This document shows, one piece after another, positions 17,973 to 26,965 of a stretch of DNA of 64,000 nucleotides (positions are counted from its first letter, which is position 1; every line of letters begins with the position of its first letter). The notes beneath the pieces were generated by a model. That model ran no database searches, was not told the DNA's origin, and worked only from the letters and a program-made list of their open reading frames with translations. A program made the translations under genes and the position numbers. The stretch comes from Nonomuraea thailandensis. Lineage in GTDB: Bacteria > Actinomycetota > Actinomycetes > Streptosporangiales > Streptosporangiaceae. The DNA is taken from positions 5,043,501-5,107,500 of the forward strand of contig NZ_JAMZEB010000002.1 of NCBI RefSeq assembly GCF_024172165.1. The letters are read 5' to 3'.

Positions 17973-18000
17973 CTTGAGTCTCAAGTTAGACTTGAGTCTA
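17973..18000. promoter_or_regulatory. Probable TetR operator 2, double palindrome
   Basis: Two abutting palindromes: CTTGAG-T-CTCAAG (17973-17985) and TAGACT-TG-AGTCTA (17987-18000). The sequence CTTGAGTCT also repeats directly at 17973 and 17991, 18 bases apart. The second palindrome matches operator 1. The site is 28 bases before the response regulator start. Confidence 0.75.
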
Positions 18001-18027
18001 TAACTGTACCGCTGATGGGATGACACC

Positions 18028-18771
18028 ATGAGCCTCAGCGAGCCGAACGACCGGGCAGCGCCCGGAGCACCGCGCCGCGTGAGGGGCGGCTGGTCCCCCG
18101 AGCCGCGACGCGCGACGGAGGTCGAAGTCCTCCTCGTCGACGCCCACCCCGCCTTCCGCGACGGTCTGCGCGTGGCCCTGGAGTCCGCCGGGATCGCCCG
18201 CGTCGTCGGGGAGACCTGCGACGGCACGAGCGCGGTGCACCTGGCCGCGGCCGTGCGACCCGACGTCGTCCTCATCGACGTCACGCTCGACGGCGGCTCC
18301 GGCATCGACGCCACCCGCCGCATGACCAGCCAGCCGCACGCGCCCCGCGTCCTGGTGATCTCCGCGGTGTACGACGACGACGTCGTCATCGGGGCCCTGC
18401 GCGCCGGCGCCAAGGGGTTCATCGACAAGGCCGTCTCGCGCGATGAGCTGCTGCACGGCATCCACCTGGTGGTGCACGGCGGAGCGGCCTTCAGCCCCAA
18501 GGTGGCCGACCGGCTGCCCGCCTACTTCTCGGCCCTGCAGGAGGTGCCCGGCCGGGTGGCCTTCCCCGAGCTCACCGACCGCGAGACGCAGATCCTCGAA
18601 CTGCTCGCCAGCGGGTACGACAACCGCAGCATCTCGCGGCGCCTCGTCCTGGCCGAGAAGACGATCCGCAACCACATCACGCGGATTTTCACCAAATTGG
18701 ACGCCCCCGACAGAATGACCGCCGCATTGCGCGCCAGAAACGCCGGAATCGGCCTGGAGCGCGTTTCCTGA
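18028..18771 (+). CDS. Orphan NarL/LuxR-type response regulator
   Basis: 247 residues. After about 30 residues of Pro/Arg-rich leader comes a receiver domain: LLVDAHPAFRDGLRVALESA, the phosphoacceptor Asp in VVLIDVTLDGG (about residue 84) and the conserved Lys in FIDKAVS. The usual acidic pair is D-A rather than D-D, so phosphorylation may be weak or absent. The LuxR helix-turn-helix is C-terminal: LTDRETQILELLASGYDNRS, then KTIRNHITRIFTKLDA. No histidine kinase lies nearby. Atypical orphan receivers of this kind often act as pathway-specific activators. It is preceded by the double TetR palindrome. Confidence 0.93.
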   Translation: MSLSEPNDRAAPGAPRRVRGGWSPEPRRATEVEVLLVDAHPAFRDGLRVALESAGIARVVGETCDGTSAVHLAAAVRPDVVLIDVTLDGGSGIDATRRMTSQPHAPRVLVISAVYDDDVVIGALRAGAKGFIDKAVSRDELLHGIHLVVHGGAAFSPKVADRLPAYFSALQEVPGRVAFPELTDRETQILELLASGYDNRSISRRLVLAEKTIRNHITRIFTKLDAPDRMTAALRARNAGIGLERVS

Positions 18772-18939
18772 TTCCTTTTCCCGTGACCGGTTCCGGCTCC
18801 GCCGGGACCGGCTGCACCCATGCCCGCAGGGCCTGTTCGATAAGGGACTCAACAGGGACATCGCTCCCAAGAGTCCGGGACGTCCGGCCGCCTAGTGTCG
18901 GAAACGTCGGCGCAGAAATTCCGATGTATGGGAGGCAGG

Positions 18940-20157
18940 ATGCGTGACGACGTTCTGACCCGCGACCCGAGGCGACCGGCCGCTCCCGGCGGAAAAGGCC
19001 CGCTGGCCCCCGGCGCCCAGGTCTGGCACAATTTCGCGCTCTCGGCCGGCCGGCCGGCGTTCTTCCGGTCCTCCAAGGGGGCCCGCGTGTTCGCCGAGGA
19101 CGGCACCGGCCTGCTCGACCTGTACGGCGGCAGCGGCACCATCATCCTCGGCCACGGCAACCAGGCGCAGATCGAGGCCGTGAGCTCGGTCCTCGGCAGC
19201 GGCGCCACCGTGAGCCTGCGTCACCCGCTGGAGCCGCGGCTGGCCGCCCGCGTGGTCGAGCTGTGCCCCGAGGCCGAGTACGCCGCCTTCTTCAAGACCG
19301 GCTCGGAGGCCGTGCACGCCGCCATCACCGCCTGCATCCGGGCGACCGGGCGGCGCAAGGTGCTCACCACGACCTATCACGGCTGGCTGCTGCCGCTCGG
19401 CTACCTCAAGCCGGAGCGCCGCTCGGCCGCCGAGCGGACCTCGGCGCGGGAGTCGTCCGGCAACGCCTCCGGCGTCGACGTCGTCGACCTCGACTGGCAG
19501 TCGCCGGACCTGGTCAAGCAGGTGCGCGAGGCCGCCCGCGGCGCGGCCTGCGTCCTCATCACCCCGAACGCGCTCACCCCCGCCCCGGAGGTCGTGCGCG
19601 AGGTGGTGCGGGCGGCTCGCGACGCCGGCGCGCTCGTCGTGTTCGACGAGGTGAAGGCCGGGTTCCGCTACGCCTACCCGAACGTGACGGCGGTGTGGGA
19701 CCTGGTGCCGGACCTGCGGGTGCTGAGCAAGGCCATGGGCAACGGCTTCCCGATCGCGGCGCTGGCCGGCGGCGAGCTGCTGGCCTCGGAGTCCACCTTC
19801 AGCCTGTTCAGCACCTACGCCTCGGAGTTCGTCTCGATGGCGGCGGCCACTGCCTGCCTGGACGAGCTGGCCGGCGGCGGTTACGACGCCTTCGCCGCGG
19901 CCTCGTCCGCGCTGCATGACGGGCTGAGCGAGATCGGCCCGCGCTACGGCGTCGCGGTCCGCGGCATTCCGACCTTCTTCCGGCTGGAGCTGCCCGGCAC
20001 CGTGCACCCGGACGAGTTGTGCCGGGCGCTCTACGACCGCGGCGTGCTCTACCACCCGCTGGACGAGGTGCTGGCCAGCGCGGCGTGGGGCTCCGCGGAG
20101 GTCGAGCAGGCGCTGGCCGCCTTCTCCGGCGCCCTCGACGAGACGATCCTGGGGTGA
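18940..20157 (+). CDS. Class III PLP aminotransferase (glutamate-1-semialdehyde aminomutase-like)
   Basis: 405 residues from ATG 18940, chosen because GGGAGG lies just upstream; in-frame ATGs at 18895 and 18928 would lengthen it. The fold-type I class III pattern is present: LYGGSGTIILGHGN, FFKTGSEAVHAAITACIRAT, the cofactor Asp in VVFDEVKAGFRY, and the Schiff-base Lys in LSKAMGNGFP. It is close in style to glutamate-1-semialdehyde aminomutase. It would transfer an amino group to an aldehyde or ketone, or shift one within the substrate. In this cluster it may aminate a sugar or a polyketide-derived carbonyl; the substrate is not determined by the sequence. It begins the tightly packed tailoring operon. 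Confidence 0.93.
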   Translation: MRDDVLTRDPRRPAAPGGKGPLAPGAQVWHNFALSAGRPAFFRSSKGARVFAEDGTGLLDLYGGSGTIILGHGNQAQIEAVSSVLGSGATVSLRHPLEPRLAARVVELCPEAEYAAFFKTGSEAVHAAITACIRATGRRKVLTTTYHGWLLPLGYLKPERRSAAERTSARESSGNASGVDVVDLDWQSPDLVKQVREAARGAACVLITPNALTPAPEVVREVVRAARDAGALVVFDEVKAGFRYAYPNVTAVWDLVPDLRVLSKAMGNGFPIAALAGGELLASESTFSLFSTYASEFVSMAAATACLDELAGGGYDAFAAASSALHDGLSEIGPRYGVAVRGIPTFFRLELPGTVHPDELCRALYDRGVLYHPLDEVLASAAWGSAEVEQALAAFSGALDETILG

Positions 20158-20162
20158 GCGGC

Positions 20163-21677
20163 ATGGGCTGCAGGACCTACGACTACGTGATCGTCGGCGC
20201 CGGGGCGGCCGGCGCGGTGCTGGCCGCCCGCCTCAGCGAGGACCCCTCGTGCGAGGTGGTGCTGCTGGAGGCCGGGCCGGACTACCCCAGCACCGACCAC
20301 CTGCCGTGGGAGCTGCGGCGCAGCTACGGCGTGGGGCACGTCGTCCAGGGCTACGACACCCACGACTGGAACCTCCGGGCGCGGGTGACCGAGCACGCCA
20401 CCATCCCCATGCCGCGCGGCAAGGTGGTCGGCGGGTCGAGCACCACCAACGGCCAGGTCTTCCTGCGTCCCGAGGCGGGTGACCTGGACTCGTGGAACCT
20501 GCCCGAGTGGACCTTCGAGCGGGCGCTGCCGTACTACCGGATGCTGGAGAGCGACCAGGACTTCGCCGGCCCCTACCACGGGACGGACGGCCCGATCGCG
20601 GTGCGCCGCTTCCCGCGCCACACCTGGACGCCGGACCAGGAGGCGTTCTACGAGGTCAGCCGCTCCTTCGGCCATCCGGTCTGCGACGACCACAACCGGC
20701 CGGGCTCCACCGGCGTCGGCCCGACCCCGCTGAACGACGCGGGCGGGCTGCGGAGCAGCACGCTGACCGGTTACCTCAACCCGGCCCGCGGCCGTCCCAA
20801 CCTGACGGTCGCCCCCGGCGCGCTGGCCTGCCGGGTGGTCCTCGACGGCGGGCGCGCGACCGGCGTGGTCGTCGAGACCGGCTGCCGGACGGAGACCGTG
20901 CGCGGCCGGGAGGTCATCCTGTGCGCCGGCGCCATCGGCTCGCCGCACCTGCTCATGCTCTCGGGCGTCGGGCCCGCCGAGCGGCTGCGCCGGGCCGGCC
21001 TGCCGGTGGTCGCGGACGTGCCCGGCGTGGGCCGCAACCTGCGCGACCACATGACGACGGAGCTGATCTGGCCGCTGCGCCAGGACTTCCGGGCCGACGG
21101 CCTCCACCACCCCCACCAGGTGCTGCTGCGGCACACGTCCTCCGGGTCCGCGCCGGTCAACGACATGATCGTGTACGCGGCGGCGCGGTGGAACGAGCGC
21201 ACGTTCGCGATGCGGCCGACGGTGAACCTGGCCGTCAGCCAGGGCGAGCTCATGCCGGCCTCGGCCGACCCGCACGACCCGCCCGTCCTCGACTTCCGCT
21301 ACTTCTCCGCCCCGTCCGACCTGGAGCGGCAGAGGGAGGGCGTCCGGATGTGCGCCGCGATGGCGCGCGAGCCGGAGTTCGACAAGCTGATCGACGCGCG
21401 CGCCACGCCCGCCGAGGACGTCCTGGGCTCCGACGCCGCGCTCGACCGCTGGATCCTGCGCAACGCGGCCACCGGCTACCACGCGTCCAGCACCTGCCGG
21501 ATGGGCCCGGCCGGGGACGCGGCGAGCGTGGTGGACGAGTGCGGCCGGGTGCACGGGGTAGAGGCGCTGCGGGTGCTCGACGCGTCGATCCTGCCCGACA
21601 ACGTCCGGGCGAACCTGCACGCAACCGTGATCATGATTGCGGAACGGTCCGTGGCGCTGATCCGCGAGTCGAAGTGA
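20163..21677 (+). CDS. GMC-family FAD-dependent oxidoreductase
   Basis: 504 residues. The FAD Rossmann motif is at the N-terminus (YVIVGAGAAGAVLAARLSED, then VLLEAGP). GMC signatures follow: PRGKVVGGSSTTNGQVFLRP (signature 1) and AGAIGSPHLLMLSGVGP (signature 2). The catalytic His is probably in ATGYHASSTCRMG, and the end has RANLHATVIMIAE. This is the choline-dehydrogenase/alcohol-oxidase type, which oxidises a primary or secondary alcohol to the carbonyl. It starts 6 bases after the aminotransferase stop. Such a pair could oxidise an alcohol for transamination by its neighbour; this is inference. Confidence 0.94.
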   Translation: MGCRTYDYVIVGAGAAGAVLAARLSEDPSCEVVLLEAGPDYPSTDHLPWELRRSYGVGHVVQGYDTHDWNLRARVTEHATIPMPRGKVVGGSSTTNGQVFLRPEAGDLDSWNLPEWTFERALPYYRMLESDQDFAGPYHGTDGPIAVRRFPRHTWTPDQEAFYEVSRSFGHPVCDDHNRPGSTGVGPTPLNDAGGLRSSTLTGYLNPARGRPNLTVAPGALACRVVLDGGRATGVVVETGCRTETVRGREVILCAGAIGSPHLLMLSGVGPAERLRRAGLPVVADVPGVGRNLRDHMTTELIWPLRQDFRADGLHHPHQVLLRHTSSGSAPVNDMIVYAAARWNERTFAMRPTVNLAVSQGELMPASADPHDPPVLDFRYFSAPSDLERQREGVRMCAAMAREPEFDKLIDARATPAEDVLGSDAALDRWILRNAATGYHASSTCRMGPAGDAASVVDECGRVHGVEALRVLDASILPDNVRANLHATVIMIAERSVALIRESK

Positions 21678-21687
21678 GGAGCGGGAC

Positions 21688-22956
21688 ATGTCCGGCGTGA
21701 TCGCCCCCTACCTTTCCCTGTTACGACTGCCAGGCGTGGCGCTGCCCTTCGTCTCCGCGTTCGTCGCCCGCCTCCCCCTGGCCATGACGCCGCTCGGCAT
21801 CGTGGTGCTCATCGAGGAGGTGAGCGGCTCGTACGCCGACGCCGGGCTCGTCACGGCCGTCTACGCCCTGGCCACGGCCGCCTCCTCGCCCCTGTGGGGC
21901 ATGGCCATGGACCGGGTGGGGCAGTCGGCGGTGATCGCCGGCACCTCGCTGGGGTCGGCGGCGTTCCTGGCGGGCGGGACGCTCGCCGCCGCCGCGGGCG
22001 CGCCGGACCTGCTCCTGCTCGTGCTCATCGGCCTCGCGGGGCTGAGCTTCCCGCCGGTGATCCCGGCCATCCGGGTGGCCTGGTCGGCCGTCGTGCCCGA
22101 TCCGGAGCAGCGGCGGACGGCGTACGCGATGGACGCGGTCGCCGTCGAGACGATCTTCGTGCTGGGGCCGCTGCTGCTCACCGCCCTGCTCTGGCTGCCA
22201 CCGGCGGTGCCCCTGCTGGTGACGGCGCTGCTCATGGCGGCCGGTGGCCTGACCTACAGCCGGACCCGCGCCTCCCGTATGTCCTACCCGGGAAGCGGTG
22301 TGGAGGGCGGCGTGAAGGGCGCGCCCCGGCGTGGCCGTCCGCCCCTGACGGTGCGCGGCGTCTGGCTCGCGCTGCTGACGGCCCTCGGCATGTCCGTCGG
22401 CTTCGGGCAGATGGACGTGGCCATGACGGCCTCCGCCGAGCGCCTGTTCCACAGCGAGGGCCTGATCGGCGTCTTCTTCGCCTGCACCGCGATCGGCAGC
22501 ACCGCCGGCGGGCTCTGGTACGGCAGCCGCTCCTGGACCGGCCCGGAACGCCGGCACCTGCCCCTCACCCTCGCCGCCTACGCCGCCGGCCTGGCCCTGG
22601 TCATGCTGGTGCTGCTTCCCGGCGGCGGCCTGCTGCCGGCCGTCCTGCCGGCCCTGGTGCTGACCGGCCTGTGCATCTCGCCGAGCCTCATCGTCCAGCA
22701 GGCGCTGGTCGACCGGAACACCGCGCCGGAGCGCCGCAGCGAGGCGCAGGGCTGGTTGCAGACCTCGCTGACCTCGGGCTCCGCCCTCGGCATGGCGCTC
22801 GCGGGCGTCATCGTCGAGCAGGGCGGCCCGGCCGCCGCCTTCGGCGCGGCCGCGATCGCGGTGGCCGCCGGCGCGCTGGTGGGCGCGCTCGCCCAGCGGC
22901 ACTGGCGGGTGGCGGGCGGCGAACCCGACCGCGCCGAGGCCACCCTCCCTTCCTGA
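21688..22956 (+). CDS. MFS transporter, probable product exporter
   Basis: 422 residues with about 12 hydrophobic segments and a central loop near residues 190-215. The loop after the second helix has WGMAMDRVGQSAVIAG, the MFS motif A pattern. The gene starts 11 bases after the GMC stop and is followed by a 123-base gap, the largest in the operon. Position in the cluster suggests export of the final product or a self-protection role; the transported compound is unknown. Confidence 0.9.
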   Translation: MSGVIAPYLSLLRLPGVALPFVSAFVARLPLAMTPLGIVVLIEEVSGSYADAGLVTAVYALATAASSPLWGMAMDRVGQSAVIAGTSLGSAAFLAGGTLAAAAGAPDLLLLVLIGLAGLSFPPVIPAIRVAWSAVVPDPEQRRTAYAMDAVAVETIFVLGPLLLTALLWLPPAVPLLVTALLMAAGGLTYSRTRASRMSYPGSGVEGGVKGAPRRGRPPLTVRGVWLALLTALGMSVGFGQMDVAMTASAERLFHSEGLIGVFFACTAIGSTAGGLWYGSRSWTGPERRHLPLTLAAYAAGLALVMLVLLPGGGLLPAVLPALVLTGLCISPSLIVQQALVDRNTAPERRSEAQGWLQTSLTSGSALGMALAGVIVEQGGPAAAFGAAAIAVAAGALVGALAQRHWRVAGGEPDRAEATLPS

Positions 22957-22965
22957 TCATCTCCC

Positions 22966-22995
22966 GAACGACCACTGACTGATCACTGAACGACC
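22966..22995. promoter_or_regulatory. Direct repeat in the largest gap of the operon
   Basis: GAACGACC occurs at 22966 and 22988, exactly 22 bases apart (two helix turns), in the gap between the MFS and ThDP genes. Direct repeats with 11- or 22-base spacing are the type bound by SARP activators. No consensus promoter is clear, so a second internal promoter is only a possibility. Confidence 0.35.
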
Positions 22996-23079
22996 GCGCT
23001 CACGGGCGGGCACCCAGCGTGCCCGGCGCCCGGCGAGCCACCTCACCCTGCCCTGATCCGCTGAAGGAGACGGATTCCC

Positions 23080-25119
23080 ATGTCATCTCTCCAAACCGAG
23101 ATCATCTACTCGCTCAACGGCGACCGCCCCGACGCCGCCCTGCTGACCAAGGCGTTCCGCCGCCCCGACGGCACCCCCGACGCGCTGCGCTGCGGCGAGT
23201 TCCTGGTCGCCGGGCGGGAGCGGGCGGAGCTGCTGCTGCGCAAGGTGCTCGGCCTGCGCGGCGTCACCGACCCGCAGGCCCAGCAGGCCATCGCCCGCGC
23301 CGCCGTGGACGAGGTGCTGAGCTGGCGCGTCCGGCTGACCGGCGCGGAGGCGGTGGCCGTGCTGCTGGCCGCCGGCGAGGTGAAGACCGTGTTCGTCTAC
23401 GCCGGCACCTCGGAGCTGTCCATGTGCGACGCGGTCGAGCGGGTGCACGGCGTGCGCCTGGTGAACGGCCGCGGCGACAAGGAGTCGGCGTTCATGGCGG
23501 CCGGCGCGTCGCTGCTGGAGCCCAACCGGGGCGTGGCCATCCTCCACGGCGCCCGCGGGCTGACCAACGCGGCCGGCGCGGTGGCCGACGCCCGGCGCAA
23601 CGAGGCGGGGACGCTGTTCATCGTCGGCATGCCGTCCACGAGCTCCGCCCGATTCCTGCCGCCGCACGGCGAGGACGACCTGATGGGCGGGATGGGGGCG
23701 TTCGCGGACTGGATCTGGCAGGCGGGCCCGGTGCCCGAGGACCCGGGCCGGCGGCGCGAGGCCGCCCGCCGGTTCGTCGCGCAGCTCCGCGACGGCCTGG
23801 ACAGCTCCGCCCAGCCGCCCACCCGGCCCGCGATCTTCGGCGTGCCGCAGGACGTGGCCGAGCAGCGGTGGATCCCCGTCGAGGACCTGATGCGCGCCCC
23901 CGCCGCCGAACGGCCGCTCGACCTCGACCAGCCGGCCTTCGACGCCGCCTTCCGCGAGCTGCGCCACGCCGACAAGCCGCTGTTCCTCATCGACGACTAC
24001 GCCCTGCGCCACCCCGGGCTGCGGCAGGCGCTCGACGACCTGTCCGGCATGCTCGGCGCGCCCGTCCTGCAACTGCGCTACCGGCGCGGCCCCATGATGT
24101 TCGAGCGGCTGCAGACCTCCGAGGTGGCCAACTTCGCCGGCTGGCTCAACCAGTTCAGCTCCGTGCACACCGACCTGCTGGAGGCATGCGACCTGCTCGT
24201 GACGGTCGAGGACCGCAACCTCTACGAACGCACCGCCGGCCGGCTGCCCGCCTGCCGGAAGATCGCGATCAACACCGATCCGGAGAAGGTGCTCAAGAAC
24301 GAGTACCTGGACGCCGACGACGTCCTCGTCATCGGAGAGGCCCCCGGCGTGCTGTCCGGCCTCGCCGACCGGCTGCGCCGGGCCGGCCGGGGGCGGGCGG
24401 ATCGGTGGTGGCCGCGCGAGGAGGTGCTGTCGGCCGCCCGCGTCACCCCGGAGCCGGCCGCCGCCGCCGTCGAGAGGGGGCGCGGCGCGGTGGCGGGCGC
24501 GCTGGCCGGCCTCCTCGGAGGCTGGGACCGGCCGGTGCTGGTGGACGACAGCCAGATGTTCGGCGGGCTGCTGTCGGAGCACTACGACGACCTGCCGCCG
24601 GGCCTGCGCGTCTTCGGCGGCCACGGCGGGTTCGTCGGCGGCGGCCTGTCGTACGCGGTCGGCCTGGCGATCGCCGACCCGCGCGCCCAGGTGTTGTGCA
24701 CCCTCGGCGACCAGGGGTTCACCAACTCCTTCCAGGGGCTGGTGGCCGCCGTCCAGGAGCGGGCGCCCGTCCTGTTCGTCGTGTGCAACAACGGCCGGTC
24801 GGTGTCGCTGACCAAGCAGGCGCTCGCCTCCTTCGGTGAGCCGCTCGGCGGGCGCGGCTACCTGTCGAACGTCGCCGGGTTCTCCTACTGCCGGCTCGCG
24901 GCCGCCTTCGGCATGCCGGCCGAGCGGGTCCCGATCCCGATCGGCGGCTCCCCGGACGAGGTGCGCGGGGCGGTGGCCGAACTGCCCGGCGCCCTGGCCA
25001 GGGCCGCGGCGGCGGACGGCCCCGCTCTGGTGGAGCTGGTCCTGCCCGCCGACCCCGAGGTCTGGCGCGGCATCTGGATCACGCAGGGCTTCGAGCAGCG
25101 GACGGCGGTGCCGGTGTGA
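23080..25119 (+). CDS. ThDP-dependent enzyme (acetolactate-synthase/decarboxylase-like)
   Basis: 679 residues, longer than usual because of about 90 extra N-terminal residues. The N-terminal PYR domain has FVYAGTSELSMCDAVERVHG and the cofactor-activating Glu in GRGDKESAFMAAGAS. A shortened middle domain follows, and the C-terminal PP domain carries GDQG (VLCTLGDQGFTN) followed by the metal-ligand Asn in VVCNNGRSVSL. It would form or break a bond next to a 2-keto group, for example acyl addition to an aldehyde. With a transaldolase overlapping directly (TGATG), a carbohydrate-building role is likely, but the substrate is unknown. GAAGGAG precedes ATG 23080. It has a degenerate relative fused into the protein at 29627-32452. 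Confidence 0.92.
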   Translation: MSSLQTEIIYSLNGDRPDAALLTKAFRRPDGTPDALRCGEFLVAGRERAELLLRKVLGLRGVTDPQAQQAIARAAVDEVLSWRVRLTGAEAVAVLLAAGEVKTVFVYAGTSELSMCDAVERVHGVRLVNGRGDKESAFMAAGASLLEPNRGVAILHGARGLTNAAGAVADARRNEAGTLFIVGMPSTSSARFLPPHGEDDLMGGMGAFADWIWQAGPVPEDPGRRREAARRFVAQLRDGLDSSAQPPTRPAIFGVPQDVAEQRWIPVEDLMRAPAAERPLDLDQPAFDAAFRELRHADKPLFLIDDYALRHPGLRQALDDLSGMLGAPVLQLRYRRGPMMFERLQTSEVANFAGWLNQFSSVHTDLLEACDLLVTVEDRNLYERTAGRLPACRKIAINTDPEKVLKNEYLDADDVLVIGEAPGVLSGLADRLRRAGRGRADRWWPREEVLSAARVTPEPAAAAVERGRGAVAGALAGLLGGWDRPVLVDDSQMFGGLLSEHYDDLPPGLRVFGGHGGFVGGGLSYAVGLAIADPRAQVLCTLGDQGFTNSFQGLVAAVQERAPVLFVVCNNGRSVSLTKQALASFGEPLGGRGYLSNVAGFSYCRLAAAFGMPAERVPIPIGGSPDEVRGAVAELPGALARAAAADGPALVELVLPADPEVWRGIWITQGFEQRTAVPV

Positions 25120-25760
25120 TGGGCCTCTACCTCGACTCCGCCGGCCTGGACGACGCCGTCGCGGCCGCCGCGCTCGGGTTCGTGCGCGGCATCACCACCA
25201 ATCCGGCGCTCATGCGCAAGGAGACCGGCGACCCGCTGCGGCACCTGCGCGACCTGCTCGCCGCAGTGGACCTGCCCGAGGTGTACTACCAGCCGACCGG
25301 CGCGTACGGGACGCCCGGCGCGGAGGCGGAGGAGGCGTGGTCGGCGGACAAGGACCGCGTCGTGCTGAAGCTGCCCGCCACCCCGGACGGCGCCGCGCTC
25401 GCCGGGACGCTGACCCGGCGGGGCGCCCGCGTGGCCCTGACCGCCGCCCAGACGCCGCACGCGATGCTCGTCGCCGAGTCGATGGGCTGCGCGGCGGTCA
25501 TCCCGTACCTGGACCGGGCCGTGCGCGACCTGCGGACGGACTCCGAGCTGATCCGGTCGCTGGCCGGCCTGCGCCGCGGGTCCACCCGCGTCATCGCCGC
25601 CTCCGTGAAGAACTCCGGGCAGGTCCTGCACGCCTTCGCCTCCGGGGCGGACGCGGTGACCGCGCCGCTCCCCGTCCTGCGGGAGCTGCTCAGCCACCCG
25701 GCGAGCATCGAGGCCGAGCAGGCCTTCGCCCGCGAATACGCCTCCACCGCAAAGGGGTAG
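25119..25760 (+). CDS. Transaldolase / fructose-6-phosphate-aldolase-like protein
   Basis: 213 residues, the length of the short FSA-type transaldolases. Signs are FVRGITTNPALMRKE at the N-terminus, the Schiff-base Lys in RVVLKLPATPDG, VALTAAQTPHAMLVAESMGC, and a C-terminal part with VIAASVKNSGQVL. The start at 25119 overlaps the ThDP stop as TGATG; a GTG at 25116 is equally possible. It would join or split a three-carbon ketone with an aldehyde. Together with the adjacent ThDP enzyme, class II aldolase and HAD phosphatase it points to assembly of an unusual sugar or polyol chain. Confidence 0.92.
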   Translation: MGLYLDSAGLDDAVAAAALGFVRGITTNPALMRKETGDPLRHLRDLLAAVDLPEVYYQPTGAYGTPGAEAEEAWSADKDRVVLKLPATPDGAALAGTLTRRGARVALTAAQTPHAMLVAESMGCAAVIPYLDRAVRDLRTDSELIRSLAGLRRGSTRVIAASVKNSGQVLHAFASGADAVTAPLPVLRELLSHPASIEAEQAFAREYASTAKG

Positions 25761-25767
25761 AACCGCG

Positions 25768-26964
25768 ATGTCCATCCTCATGCCGACGAATCCCACCGTC
25801 CTGGCGACCGCGGTGGCCGACTCCCTCGTGATCGCCTCCGACCTGGGGGCGCGCCGCGCGGGCCTGCTCTACTGGGAGCTCGCGCAGCCGTGGACCTCGG
25901 CCGTGGTCAAGGCCGTCCAGGAGATCGACGAGCCGCTCAGGTCCCTGGGGCAGGCACTCGCCGACGACCCCGCCGACCCCGGCGCGTACTACGGGCTGAT
26001 CTCCGCCCTGCTGCGCCGCGACCCGGGCGAGCCCGCCGTGCGCACGCTGTTCGACCTGGCGTGGCAGGCGGAGTGCAACTCGCGGGTGGCCTACCACGTC
26101 GGACGCTCCTACGACCGGTCGCAGCCGCGGGTGAGCGCCGCGGAGCTGGCCGGCCGCCCGGTGGACGGGCCGCCGCCCGGCCCGTCCACGGCCGGCGCGC
26201 TCATCGTGATCCCGTTCCGCGACCGCGAAACCGGCGGCGTCCGGCTGCGCAACCTGCTGGCCTGCCTGCTCGCCCTGCGCGACCAGTCGGCCGCCCGCGC
26301 GGACTACCGCGTCGTGGTCGTGGAGTCCGACGACGAGCCCCGGTGGCGGGAGCAGATCGAGCCGTACGCCGACGACTACCTGTTCGCCCCCAAGGGGGGC
26401 CTGTTCAACAAGTGCTGGACGGTGAACGCGGGCGTCGCCAACCGCGGCGGCGCGGCCGAGCTGGTCTGCATCCTGGACGCCGACGTGCTGGCCGACCGCG
26501 ACTTCGTCGCCCGCAACATCGCCCGCTTCCGGCGGCCGGGAACCGCCGGTCACCTGACCTACCGGGACATGTTCTGCCTCGACGACGCCGCCACCTCCTG
26601 GGCGATCCGCGAGCGGATCGACCGCGGGGCCCCCGACGCCGCCCCCGCCGGGCTGCGCGGCTTCCTGCTGCGGCGCCCGCCGGGCTGCTGCCTGTGGGTG
26701 CGCCGGTCGGTGTTCGAGCGCATCGGCGGCATGGACGAGCGCTACGAGGGCTGGGGCGGCGAGGACCACGACTTCGTCTACCGCTTCGACATCGCCGCCC
26801 CGTTCGACAGCTACGACGACCGGCTGCTGCACCTGACCCACCCCGAGTCGTCGGTGCTGAACGACGACGGCACGCTCATCAACGCCCACATCCCTCCGCT
26901 GAGCTGGAAGCCCGCGGAGCCCATCGGGCGGCTCGACCGGTTCGCGCGCGCGGAAGGAGCCTGA
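25768..26964 (+). CDS. GT-A fold glycosyltransferase (galactosyltransferase-C-like)
   Basis: 398 residues. The first 130 or so residues match nothing I know. From about residue 145 there is a nucleotide-sugar transferase domain: ALIVIPFRDRETGGVRLRNL, the DxD-type metal site in VCILDADVLADRDF, a CLWVRRSVFERIGGMDERYE segment and GWGGEDHDFVYRF. The latter pair is typical of bacterial glycosyltransferase family 2 relatives with the galactosyltransferase C-terminal domain. It lacks transmembrane segments and should act in the cytoplasm. It begins 8 bases after the transaldolase and probably adds a sugar to the cluster product. Acceptor and donor are unknown. Confidence 0.9.
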   Translation: MSILMPTNPTVLATAVADSLVIASDLGARRAGLLYWELAQPWTSAVVKAVQEIDEPLRSLGQALADDPADPGAYYGLISALLRRDPGEPAVRTLFDLAWQAECNSRVAYHVGRSYDRSQPRVSAAELAGRPVDGPPPGPSTAGALIVIPFRDRETGGVRLRNLLACLLALRDQSAARADYRVVVVESDDEPRWREQIEPYADDYLFAPKGGLFNKCWTVNAGVANRGGAAELVCILDADVLADRDFVARNIARFRRPGTAGHLTYRDMFCLDDAATSWAIRERIDRGAPDAAPAGLRGFLLRRPPGCCLWVRRSVFERIGGMDERYEGWGGEDHDFVYRFDIAAPFDSYDDRLLHLTHPESSVLNDDGTLINAHIPPLSWKPAEPIGRLDRFARAEGA

Positions 26965-26965
26965 G

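Noticed and set aside
18895..18939. ATG 18895 as start of the aminotransferase
   Set aside because: No ribosome site. GGGAGG precedes ATG 18940, and the extra 15 residues have no family character.
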